From assembly GCA_014621425.1 (NCBI GenBank), contig JAANBB010000010.1:124001-188000 (forward strand): a DNA stretch of 64,000 bases, given 5' to 3'. Numbering within the stretch: the first letter of the stretch is position 1; each line of letters opens with the position of its first letter. The position numbers and the translations under genes are program-made. Source of the DNA: Cylindrodendrum hubeiense (Eukaryota; Ascomycota; Sordariomycetes; Hypocreales; Nectriaceae). Below the pieces are notes generated by a model. It was not told the DNA's origin, did no database searches, and saw only the letters and a program-made list of their open reading frames with translations. Below are positions 54,306-64,000 of the stretch, one piece after another.

Positions 54306-55784
54306 TTAGCTAGCCAGCGGAAGAGGCTTGGCCTTTCCATCACCTGTCCAGTCCCATTTCTTCACGTACCTACATGTAAACCAAATTAGTATTCAGACTC
54401 AAAAGGCGAGAGAAAGGGTACTTGCGACATGATTGCAAAGTAGGCATATGCTTCAGCTGTCATAGTGCCCGCAGCAGGCCCAATCTCTCCGAGTTCTCCA
54501 GGAATCCAATCTTCGGACTCCCGATCTTCTCTCCACTTTCCAACTTGTTCATTGCCAGTCTGATCCCTAACCAAATTAGAAACAAACTGGAACCCGTCTA
54601 TTCATGGTTAGTACATGTTATCTGTATCCAACCACCTGATTCTGTCCTCAAGAACTCCAGGAAAACTAGAGTATCATCAGGTTTGTGAACTTACAAACTA
54701 CCCCTTTCACCGTTGCTGGCACTCGGATGTATTTGTTGAGTTCATTGAGCCACAGTTTGCATTCATTTTTGTCAACAGCTTGCTTGTCTGGCACTGGTAA
54801 GGATATCTGGGTCAATAGTTGCTGGATAAATCAAGGCTGAGAGCTAAAGGGATGATGGGCTTACGTATTATGAGCTGCCGATCGGCAGTGACCTCTGTGC
54901 CATAATAGTGCGCAAATTCATGGATCATGATGCGTGCCATGCTTTTATGGGCAAAGTCATCGATGTCGGTTCCCTCCACTACACTATCGGCGTTGCGCAC
55001 TGGTGATTTATTACTGGCCAAGTCGAAGAACTTGTCGCAAAAGGTGATCATGTCGTTTTTTTGATAAGTGGAAGCCCACACGCCTGTCTTGCAAATCTTG
55101 GGTGTTCGAGGAGTACCCGATCCAGGGAGGTACCGACCATCATGAATGTAAGCCCCTTCGAATTCCGGGTGGGCTCCCAGTTCTGCATCGGCTTGCCATA
55201 CTTTCAAAGAAGGTCTATACTTGTCCTGCGAATTCCGCAAACGAAAGTCCCAATGGCGGTCTCCGCACATAATTGATGGCTTTGAGCCTTCGTATAAGCG
55301 CCCGGATAAGCTTTTTTCAGGGATGGGCTTGCCCCGCACGACTGCATTATAAATGCGCTGGAGTGTGACTACAGTTATCATGTCAGCTTTGTTCAACTTT
55401 CATTTGGTGAGATATGGAAGACTTGAGCGGCGTACAATTGACCTTGGCGAAATGTTGTTCTGTTGGGTTAAATCCTTGAAGGTTTGAATCATCTGGCGGT
55501 TTAAGGCCGAAGGTCTGGGCCAAGTTCCTTGCGATGCGGTCCCAATCGATATCACTAAGATTCTTGCGAGTCTTGCGTTGAAATTTTGGCTGTTGTACTC
55601 GTAACAGATCCGTTCGAGCTTTTTTAGCCATCTCCACGACATCCCGAAATGCTGTGTTTAACTTTGCACGCTGTGCAGTGTCGCATGATGGGTCAATATA
55701 CCACGTGTTACTGAGCATCGGTTTTGCAGACGTGAGCCCAATAAAAAGTCCAAAAAGGATCTCAATAACCAGTACGATCCTCAT
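54306..55784 (-). CDS. secreted HExxH zinc metalloprotease-like protein (M35-like zincin)
   Basis: Five exons: 55436-55784, 54865-55368, 54695-54793, 54426-54597 and 54306-54369. They give 395 aa. The first residues MRIVLVIEILFGLFIGLTSA form a signal peptide. The zinc motif HEFAHYYGTE lies near residue 270, and a fungal M35-like tail TAEAYAYFAIMSYVKKWDW closes the protein. Secreted zincins of this kind cut extracellular proteins, and some fungal copies act on host or competitor proteins. The third metal ligand expected after HExxH (GTxxxxYG region) is not obvious, so activity is uncertain. The last intron uses a GC donor (GCAAGT...ATGTAG); the frame only closes with it. The catalytic exon is clear; the short exons are inferred from splice signals and phase. 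Confidence 0.75.
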
Positions 55785-56956
55785 AATAGCGGGTCAAGGA
55801 GTACAAGCAAGGGGTGGGTAGAAATACACAATTTGACAAGGTGGGAGTCACCCGAGAGCAGGAATGGAAACAACAACGGCAAAGGGATACCTGGCAATCT
55901 GCTCTTACAGAGACGAATCCAAGGGCCAAAAAATGAAATTGACGAGGACGATGGTTTGGATTGCCAGGAATGAGTGTAGAGCCTGAGTATTATAATATGA
56001 CCACATGGAGACCTCGACGGTGGCTAGAGGACCATAGATCGACGCGAGCAAGCATATCCTCGCACATTTGGTAATCGGCCGCAGCTGAACACAGCCCATT
56101 ATCCCAACTGCCATTTCCATGAAACAAAACACCTGCAAGGCCCTTGGATCATGGCGAGTTTTTCAGCTCGTGTGAAGGTTGTAGATCCCACAGGATGCGA
56201 AGACAGGTGATTCCGCGGAAGTCCTGGCTGGAATCAGGCTGTTGCCCTACAGTTTTAACAACTGAAAACTCCGTTGGCTATGTAGATGCAGTTGACCTGT
56301 GCCCATACACACCCCTGGACCAATAAGAAAGTGGCTAGCTGTTTCACCACTCCACTCTCTGGTCGTGTTGGTTGTAAACTCGCCTCACTATGCAACGTAG
56401 ACACAACCAACATAACCTAATCACCTGCTTTATTTTAACCCGTTGGGAGTGCTGCGATTTAGTTTGCGAGTCAATTTCCTTTTTTGACCTTAGGACAAGG
56501 TATAGAGAGGCAGGCCCAAGTGGAAAATAGTCCGATGGAGACCTCACAGAGCTGTAGAGGGAAGTCTACCTCGTGTTGGTGCACCGCTTATGCTCCAGAG
56601 ACCAACTGCTCGTATCACTACATAGCGTCATTTTGACCATGTTGGTTATGACTGAGGGCTAAAATGAAGTGGTCACATTCATCCTCAATTTCACATGAAA
56701 CATGAGCTCAGCCTGATTGACAACATGTTGGACGTGATTTATGCAGCTCGTAGGAGCCAGCCGTGACCACATCAACACCCGGATGAAGACTTTTGCGACG
56801 GAGACGGAGCTGCAAAGATTCATCTTATATTTCACCACCTAGGTTGCCGCCCTCAAGTCATCACAGTCGTTGTTTACTGTCCCAGCTCAGCATTCGCGTA
56901 CACACTTCATTCTTCCAAACTTCCTTTGCTCACTCATAATCGCACCCTCTTTTGCC
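55785..56956. other. divergent intergenic region
   Basis: About 1.2 kb between the metalloprotease (minus) and the mucin-like gene (plus). It holds both promoters; small frames lack support. Confidence 0.5.
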
Positions 56957-59796
56957 ATGCTAGCACGGTGGAAGTTAGTACTTTTGGTTGTGGCCCCTCT
57001 CATTCCTTCCCTTGTCTCCGGGAGGTCGCCATTCCGTCCACAGGTGGTGAACATACCAGATAGTCCCGGGCTGACAGGCGGGTCCGCGCTTCCAAGCGGC
57101 TTGAACACATCGAGCTCGTCAGGTGAAAAGCTGACCCCCGGGCAGTTGGTACTGAGTACATCGGTCAACCAGGGAAATGAACCGTCCTCTGGTCCGGGAA
57201 GGCCTTCAACAGCGTCTTCGGAACTCAGTACAGATTCTCAAACCCCTGGAAACTCCTTGGTAGTCATTGAATCCTCAAAATCCGCCATTCTAGGGGATTT
57301 CACGACAATATCGGTGAGCCAGGGAGACTCCTCAAAAACTTCGCTTCCCAATGGCGAGTCGACCAATTCCACCTCCCAGGGCCAGGCGGGAACGAACACG
57401 GCGATTGATGTGCCGACAAGTCTTGGGAACACCAAGGTGCCTTTTACGGCGACTGGTGGTGATCAGACAGATTCCACTTTCTTGGAGAACTCTACGGCAT
57501 CATCTCCTAATACAGTCTCTATCTCCCCAGAACACACTAGCAGTACCACGGAGACTAGTGGTGACCAAACAGAGCCCAGCGTCTCCGAGAGTCCTCCAGC
57601 CTCATCGCTAGTCTCGGCTACGGCCTCTGGCTCTCCGCAACAGACCGGTGGTGCCACACCTTCCAATGCGACTTCAGTAGGCCAGGGAGACACTGCTGTT
57701 GCGACCAGTGATAAAATCGAGCCCACTCTCTCTGAAGACCCGAAAACTCCCTCTAGTGTCTCCATTCCTCTTACAGTCTCTATCCCGCTAGAATCACCTG
57801 GTAGCACAGCAGCTTCCGATCAGACTTCAGCAGGCCAAGAAAATACCCCTTCCGTGACCAACGATCAAACACAGACTGCTAAGCCTTCTGGGGATCTCGC
57901 GTCTACTCCGTCAGGTCATATTAGCAACCTACCCAGTTCAGTCGACACATCGATCAACCAAAACGATACTACACAGGTATCTCAGGAAATGACCCAAACC
58001 GATGCATCTGAGACCCAAACCACTTCAGATGCGCAGACTGATCAACCTGAAAGCACGGTCGAACCCGTGTCAACCTCTCTGGTCCCTGAAAGCACAGAAA
58101 TCGGGGAAAATACCAAAACAGCTCCAGAGCCGAAGCCGACAGCGACCGACTCTGCGCCTGCCGTCACGTCTGCCCAAGACACAAATACTGCAGGACAGCA
58201 AACCACAATTACAGGCACCGACGGTGAAGTTGCAACTTGGAGCGCTTCTAGGGATCCCAAGTATGCCGATAATTCCCAAACTTTGACAACAACCAACGAC
58301 AGCGGCGGTTTCATCCTCATTTTCCCCTGGGGTTGGGTATGGAAAGCGGTCGGTGGCGGTGGGGGAGGTGGAGGAGGCGGACCTACCCCTACCTCTGACC
58401 CTAAGCCCGCTGACAATGACCCTGAAGACGAAGATGATGATGATGACGAAGACGACGACGACGAAGACGATGACGACGACGACGACGACGATGACGACGA
58501 GTGTACGACTACTGCACCCCCAGAGTGCACCATGACTATCTCATACATTACCCAAGGAGACGATGTAACGAGGTAAGTAACACTTCTGAGCTCGTATAGA
58601 TGCTATAAGCTCACGGTCCAATAGCACTAAGCTCGGTGAGTGCCCCCCGGTAACGGGCTGTGTTTCAGGCGATCAAAGTACAACGACCACCACGATGACC
58701 CCTGATGTCGCCATTATGACCGACCTTCCCCCAGATGGTCAGCCCGCAGCTGAACCGAATGAGGTTGAATCTGTCGACGAGGAAACTGCAGGCTATTTCG
58801 AATACGTTTTCGAGAAATGGGGTATTTCCAACGAAGTCGCAAAAGAAGAAAAACAGGCTGAATGCAGCGGTGTCTCGTTTGGAGCCAATTCTGACTGCCT
58901 GGGAGTATTCTATGGTGCCTTCTGCGACATAGTGGATGAGGATCTAACCCAGGAGGTTTCAAGAAACTTTAACCGAGACGACATCATCTCTGGAGATGAT
59001 CTTAAAGCCATCGCCACAGGTGCACTGAGAAGAAGCCTGCATTCTCGTAAAGCCGCGTGCGGTTCTTACATACGCAACTTTGAATGGACCGGTGCGGTTG
59101 ATGGCGACTGCGATCTCTCATGCTCTGAAGCTTTTGAGAGCCTCAAATCGCAATGCGACAAACCTTTATTCCTCGGTCTCGCTGCCGAGGGTAGTCTGGA
59201 CGTCGGCTGCGGTACGTATAAGTACCAGGTCGACCGAGGAGTCGACTCTACTTCGTCAAGCACGCAAGTTTCCACGACGGTACCAACTACAACCCAAATT
59301 GCTACTAAGTCGACATCTACCTCAAAACCCACGGCTACTGTTGTTCCTCTCAAGCGTCAGGGGATTGGGTGCTTCAAGGAAGAAGATCTTCCAGGCCACG
59401 CCGAAATCTCGGAAATCGCCCTCACATCCCTGGCAGTCGATGTTTGCCAAAAGTTCTCTGACACGACAGTTAAGCCTGACCAAACTGGAGACGACGCTAT
59501 AGTACACACGTACAAAGACCAGGACACGAATAAGCACGAAATCTCTTTCGAGTGGCTCGAGAATTGCACTATGGACAAGGAGGATGAACAGAGCGGTGTA
59601 AGTATACGGAAACCTGCTTCAGGAGAAACTTGTTATAGCCTCCTTTATAACAATTGGAAGGATTGTAAGTACAGGTATTTAACTTGGTTTTGTGATCCCC
59701 GCAATCTAACTGTACTTTCTTGTAGGCAACAATGGTGGCGTTGGAGGATGGACCGACATTGGCTGTGTTCGATTCTCGATAAAATCCGGGGTTTAA
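56957..59796 (+). CDS. large secreted mucin-like protein with poly-Asp tract and Hce2-like C-terminal domain
   Basis: Exons 56957-58572, 58625-59664 and 59726-59796 give 908 aa. MLARWKLVLLVVAPLIPSLVSG is a signal peptide, so the start is 56957 and not the upstream non-ATG extension. Residues about 25-460 are Ser/Thr/Pro/Gln-rich and imperfectly repetitive (TSxxQGD, STTETSGDQTEPS type), expected to be heavily O-glycosylated. A ten-glycine run (466-475) and an acidic tract of mostly Asp (about 488-515) separate this from a Cys-rich region (CSGVSFGANSDC, CDLSC, CDKP). The C-terminus, from GIGCFKEEDLPG to CNNGGVGGWTDIGCVRFSI, has the spacing of Hce2 (Ecp2-like) effector or chitinase-associated domains. 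It probably acts at the cell surface or outside. The acidic run could bind cations. Function is not established. Confidence 0.8.
58340..58502 (+). repeat. low-complexity Gly then Asp/Glu coding tract
   Basis: GGTGGCGGTGGGGGAGGTGG is followed by a GAC/GAT/GAA run to 58500. Purine-rich triplet repeats like this slip readily, so length may vary between strains. Confidence 0.85.
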
Positions 59797-60378
59797 AGAG
59801 ATTGATCTCAATACACAGAGTGATATTTGGACAAATTCACATTCGAATATTATCTTTTAACCATCTCACATGACAGTCACATCTCTAACTTAACCTTGAT
59901 TCCGCTGAAGGTACAACTCTAGTACGAGTGACGTTTTTCAGATTTGCACAATGTGTGATATTTGCGACCTTGTGCCACGTAGCCGATAGCAAAAGTGAAG
60001 GTGAATTACACCGCAAATTATCACAATAAGAGGAGAGTTCCCTAAGTAGATACGTAGCTCCGTCGTCACGATCATTCAGTAGTGAGTCCGTCACGCACCA
60101 GGTCTTAGAAATGGCCATCATGTAGCTCAATGTACTACACACAAACATGTATGCACCTCATATTGAAAGGTAAAGGAACAGCAAGAATGAGATACGTGGT
60201 CCATAATAGATGGCCACCACTTTGTCCAGGATCATCAGATGCTGTCATGCAGAAAGTCAGCTGATCACGTGTGCCTCAGATAAAGTCGCGGAGGCCCTGT
60301 GCGCCATTGGACCTGAGTATAACTGTTGGCTCTTCTCCCCTTCTCTCCTCTCTTCTCCATTCCTCACCCGTAGCCAAC
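59797..60378. other. intergenic region and F-box promoter
   Basis: 582 bp with no supported gene. The frame is open from 60271, but the first ATG of the F-box protein with a normal N-terminus is at 60379, preceded by a CTTCTCC-rich pyrimidine tract. Confidence 0.5.
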
Positions 60379-61887
60379 ATGGTGCAAACACGGAGCCAAA
60401 CCCGAGCGAAGGCCTCCGTGTCCAATCTTTCACCAGAATTACTACGCCTCATATTTGAATACTTTTGTCCACACTGTCGCGGGCAGCTCGAATGGCCGCA
60501 TTGGGCCGAGCCTGACGACCTGGAGACGGCCTACCAGCAAGATGCCCGGACTCTTTTCAACATGTGCCTGGTCTCACGGCAATTCCGATACATTGCCCAG
60601 GAGATCATGTATCACCAGTTCGACCCCCACCATGCCAGACATCAGTCGCCTAACCTGTGGGAGCGACGACTCGAGCCGTTTCTTCGAACCATCGCAGCAC
60701 GCCGGGACTTAGGCCGCGCAGTCAAAGCCGCCTTTCTCAGGTCGCCATTGATCGAAAGTCTAGACTTCCCCAACAGTCGAGAAGCGTTTGAGGAGTGTGC
60801 GCACGCTCTCAGCACCACTTCTTCCAATCTTTGGATGCAGAGGGAACTTGACTATCCAGAAATGCCAACCATATACGACCGTACTAGCCGGGCATTCTTC
60901 GTGGGAGGGGTTGGCCCCGGCAACTTGGAGCCGCTCGTTTACATCCCAATCATTTCCGGGGAGCTCCTTACTATGTTGGTTGCCTTACTTCCCAACCTGC
61001 GCCATCTCAGGGTCGAGGAAGATGACTCACAAAGGCAAAGGCCTTGGAGGTTTGACATTTCCAAAGCAACAATCACTTCACTTCGTCTCACCAAGCTGTC
61101 TCTGAAGACCGTTGAGATCGACCGCCCACTTAAATCGTTACTTGATCTGGCGCCAGATCTTGAAACGTTGGTAACACGTTGTATCCCCGGCTTCTTCTGG
61201 CGTGAACTGCCAAGTGTCAAGACGCTTCGCCTTATGGGAAAGGGAATAATTGATAGATCAGCAATTCAGCATGCTCTCTCTGCATGCAGTGGCCATCTCT
61301 CTGACTTTTCCTACGAAGGAGCCGTCGAGGATGAAATGGAGATCATCCAACTCCTCAACGAGGAGAGATTCCACTCGACGCTGAAGTCAATTCATCTTGA
61401 TCTCCGGTTCCAACTGACTCCTCAAGGGACATTGAATATGAGGCCGATGCCCAGTTTTAAGGTGTTCACCAATCTAGAAACGCTCTTTGTCACCAATTAT
61501 TCGATCTTTGACTCGAGCTCCGCTTCATCTAACGATCAGTCTCTCGTTAGCATCTTGCCTCCCAGCATAAGGTCGCTTACACTCGTCGACCACGACAAAC
61601 CAACACTACCCGAACGCATGCGAGAAGGGTTGCTTGGTCTCGCAAACGCAAAATCCACACTTTTCAGGCAGCTGAACCAGATAAGATGCGACTCAAGGGA
61701 GGCATGTGACGATCATACACGAGACACGTTTGAGCGAGTGGGTGTATATTTGCATTATCAAGAGTTCCCAAGGAGCCGCTGGAGTTATAGCAGAGAGCCG
61801 ATCTCAATGCTCCTTTTCGGTCCCCATCCTTCTCCTGCTCACTATCCTCAAGTCTTACCTGCTGATCTTTCGGATGAGGATTTATAG
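60379..61887 (+). CDS. F-box protein
   Basis: Single exon, 502 aa. After MVQTRSQTRAKASV, an F-box-like segment LSPELLRLIFEYFCP is followed by FNMCLVSRQFRYIAQEIMYHQF, the usual fungal F-box extension (V-S-R-x-F near residue 60). F-box proteins link SCF ubiquitin ligases to targets. The rest (residues about 90-500) looks like irregular leucine-rich alternating helices and strands (LRLTKLSLKTVEI, LETLVTRCIPGF, LTLVDHDKPTL), common in uncharacterised fungal members. No zinc finger or WD repeats are present. Targets are unknown. Confidence 0.85.
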   Translation: MVQTRSQTRAKASVSNLSPELLRLIFEYFCPHCRGQLEWPHWAEPDDLETAYQQDARTLFNMCLVSRQFRYIAQEIMYHQFDPHHARHQSPNLWERRLEPFLRTIAARRDLGRAVKAAFLRSPLIESLDFPNSREAFEECAHALSTTSSNLWMQRELDYPEMPTIYDRTSRAFFVGGVGPGNLEPLVYIPIISGELLTMLVALLPNLRHLRVEEDDSQRQRPWRFDISKATITSLRLTKLSLKTVEIDRPLKSLLDLAPDLETLVTRCIPGFFWRELPSVKTLRLMGKGIIDRSAIQHALSACSGHLSDFSYEGAVEDEMEIIQLLNEERFHSTLKSIHLDLRFQLTPQGTLNMRPMPSFKVFTNLETLFVTNYSIFDSSSASSNDQSLVSILPPSIRSLTLVDHDKPTLPERMREGLLGLANAKSTLFRQLNQIRCDSREACDDHTRDTFERVGVYLHYQEFPRSRWSYSREPISMLLFGPHPSPAHYPQVLPADLSDEDL

Positions 61888-64000
61888 GACACACATAGGT
61901 TAGCTACTGAGGAAATTCCTAGTGTGGCCCCTTTGTAGAGGACCAGCTGAAGGAGAAAAAAACCGCGGGTGCGATCATATGGGCTCTGTGACTACCTTAA
62001 ATCATTTTTATTACTTTACGAATAACCTAGTCATCTTTGTCCCTTTCCCCTCCCAGCAAGGAGAGATGACAGCACGATTCTTTCCACCAGTGAATGCCCT
62101 TGGCCATGCCCGACAACGAGAATACCATGCTGGAATCGGACGAGTCAGAATTCCTTAATCTTGGGACAGGAGAACGGCGACCAATTCCATGTTAGTTGCT
62201 ACTCAGAATGTCACAGAATCCTAACCAGGACTGGTTACAGCGCGCAATAACATCCCTCCCACTAACATGTATCAGTTCTATTAATTCAGCTTATAATCCT
62301 AAAGGCAAGCTACTATAGCACCATATCAGTGCCTAAGTCTACAGCTTGCAAGCAGGAAGTCTTGTTTATCACCGCGTTAAATTGCAGGAGTTATAGTGCA
62401 TCCCCTCCGTTGTATATAGTCCGACTTCGTTGGGGAAATGGTAGTACGTATGTCTGAGATCATATTTCCCCAATCATCAAGTCTCTGTCGTCAGCTGCCC
62501 GTCTGTGGCTAATGTGGCTGCTTCTCTGACATCCAATCGCCGGCGATATCCACATTATAAGTTCAATACTATTCTACCCGACTATCGGCCCGGTTAGGTA
62601 CCATATTTGTCTCCTGGAAATGAAATTTGACCCGTACCTTGCCATGCCTTACCGATCCTCTGACCAGCTTCTAGATATCTGCCGAATGCGTGTAATCATA
62701 TTTGAAATACTTGATCACAAACACAGATATTTGACTCACTGAACCGGCTGTGGAGGGGACAAATATCCCCAAACCCTTTTCTAGGGCTGCACTCGGACGC
62801 GTCTTACTACTTACATTATTTAATATCATGTCCCTTCATCTCCTATTTTGGCAACCATCCTAAATAATTATAAGGAATGACAAAGCTAACCTGTAGCTAT
62901 TATTAGGACTCGTGAATGCGCGAGAGGATCATCAGCCAACTTTCACGGGTACGATACAACAGCTCGATCCAACTCCAAAAAAATGGGTTAAATGATGCTG
63001 ATAATATGTGACAGGGTGGGTTCACTTAGGAGCGAGCTGTTACATATTGAACAACATAAAACCAGACGTCTAATCTAAATCAGAGGCTGTTATGTGTGTA
63101 CATACCGTTGACAACCAAGCTACTGCTGCGACGACCGACAGTGCACATACTATCTGGGCAATTGTTATTGTAGGTTAGGCGAGGGAGTTTAATGGTAGCA
63201 AAGCTCTAGATTTCAAGTTGCGACGCACTAATACTTATTACAACCCACAATCTAGGTCTCATGTACCATTCATTCCACAGAGCTTCAACTATGCTTCCCA
63301 CTAAAGATGACAACCCAGGCTTGGGTATTAGATCCGGTCACGCCTGTTTAGGAAGCGGAAGGGGAACATAATGAATGTAAGGATTAGTCTGTATCTGAAG
63401 ATAAATCTGTGGAAGGGTCAACAACAACAGATAGCTAGCTAATGGCGTAATGCTGAATGCATTGGCATTTTATGTTCGATAAAAGTCAATGAGCCTATTC
63501 TGCGCAAAGATGTTGTTTAATCTGACAAAGGGGTTATTAATGGAGCCAGCAATTGACCAAGCTCTTCAGAACGGTATGATATTTCAGACGCCGGCTGCCA
63601 GCATGAATTAAACCCATGTTTGGTCTTCGCGTGAGGGGGCTCTATATTAGGATCAGTAGCAAAGGATGATGGAGGGAAGAGGCCGGTTCTAAAATATCGC
63701 ACGGTGCATATGTCTTTCCTACACTGTTATATCCACTTCTTCGTATCCGTTGAATTTAGATGCACACTCATCACATCGTCAGGTTGTTTTAATTATCCTG
63801 CCCCCTCTCGTAAGCGGAGTATTACATGGCACACCACCGTGAAAGAACATCGCCTCACTCTAGTCAGACTGGTTTTATGTTTCACAAAATACAAACAACA
63901 CATTCAAATTATTGAACACAAAGGGCTGCAAGTCGATTTGAGTATGGATGTTGCTCGATTGAGCCTGTGCCGACGCATCATTATCTCCAGGATGCGCGAC
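61888..64000. other. gene-free right end of window
   Basis: 2.1 kb without a supported gene. It is moderately AT-rich with scattered short frames (for example 61922-62158 and 63517-63702 minus) that show no motif or splicing. It could be decayed repeat DNA or the flank of a gene beyond the window. Confidence 0.45.

Noticed and set aside
57463..57807. Antisense frame inside the mucin-like gene, and the poly-Ser frame at 58042-58548
   Set aside because: Reverse-strand reading of a Ser/Thr-rich and Asp-tract coding region; composition artefact.
63517..63702. Short minus-strand frame near the right edge
   Set aside because: 61 codons, no motif, no neighbouring exons.

Overview
This window is nuclear DNA of a filamentous ascomycete (Pezizomycotina). 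The genes carry many short spliceosomal introns (about 45-160 bp, with GTAAGT/GTATGT donors and CTAAC-type branch sites). The families are typical of such fungi: HET-domain, NACHT-ankyrin and TPR-CHAT proteins, a highly reducing polyketide synthase, Zn2Cys6 and homeobox/C2H2 regulators, F-box proteins and secreted hydrolases. I cannot name the species. Most exon joins were worked out by hand; each multi-exon model below sums to a whole number of codons unless a frameshift is stated.

Layout. 1-5.7 kb: a Rieske oxygenase cut by the left edge, an opsin-like membrane protein that lacks the retinal-binding lysine, and an acyl-CoA synthetase broken by a one-base frameshift. 6.1-9.4 kb: a NACHT-ankyrin NLR whose repeat array ends abruptly in a stray fragment of the DEAD-box helicase gene DBP3. 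10.8-13.7 kb: a TALE-homeobox/C2H2 transcription factor. 13.7-20.6 kb is gene-poor, but a two-exon gene for an 84-residue protein is hidden at 17.5-17.9 kb. 20.6-26.8 kb: a TPR-CHAT protease-like protein (3' end frameshifted) followed by a HET-domain protein. With the NLR these make a loose island of self-recognition and cell-death type genes.

28.8-41.1 kb: a secreted GH43 enzyme, then six catabolic genes in three divergent pairs: FAD amine oxidase/MFS transporter, 2-hydroxyacid dehydrogenase/racemase-like protein, and class II aldolase/DUF1338 2-oxoadipate dioxygenase-like protein. All three shared promoters contain a perfect CGG-N6-CCG palindrome (the last has two), a classic Zn2Cys6 binding-site form, and a Zn2Cys6 regulator gene lies directly after the last pair. 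This is the best candidate for an undescribed system, perhaps a catabolic regulon feeding 2-oxoadipate to D-2-hydroxyglutarate.

41.1-51.5 kb: that Zn2Cys6 factor and a complete highly reducing polyketide synthase on the same strand. 54.3-62 kb: a secreted HExxH metalloprotease-like protein with a GC-AG intron, a large mucin-like secreted protein with poly-Asp tract and Hce2-like C-terminus, and an F-box protein. The last 2.1 kb holds nothing I recognise.
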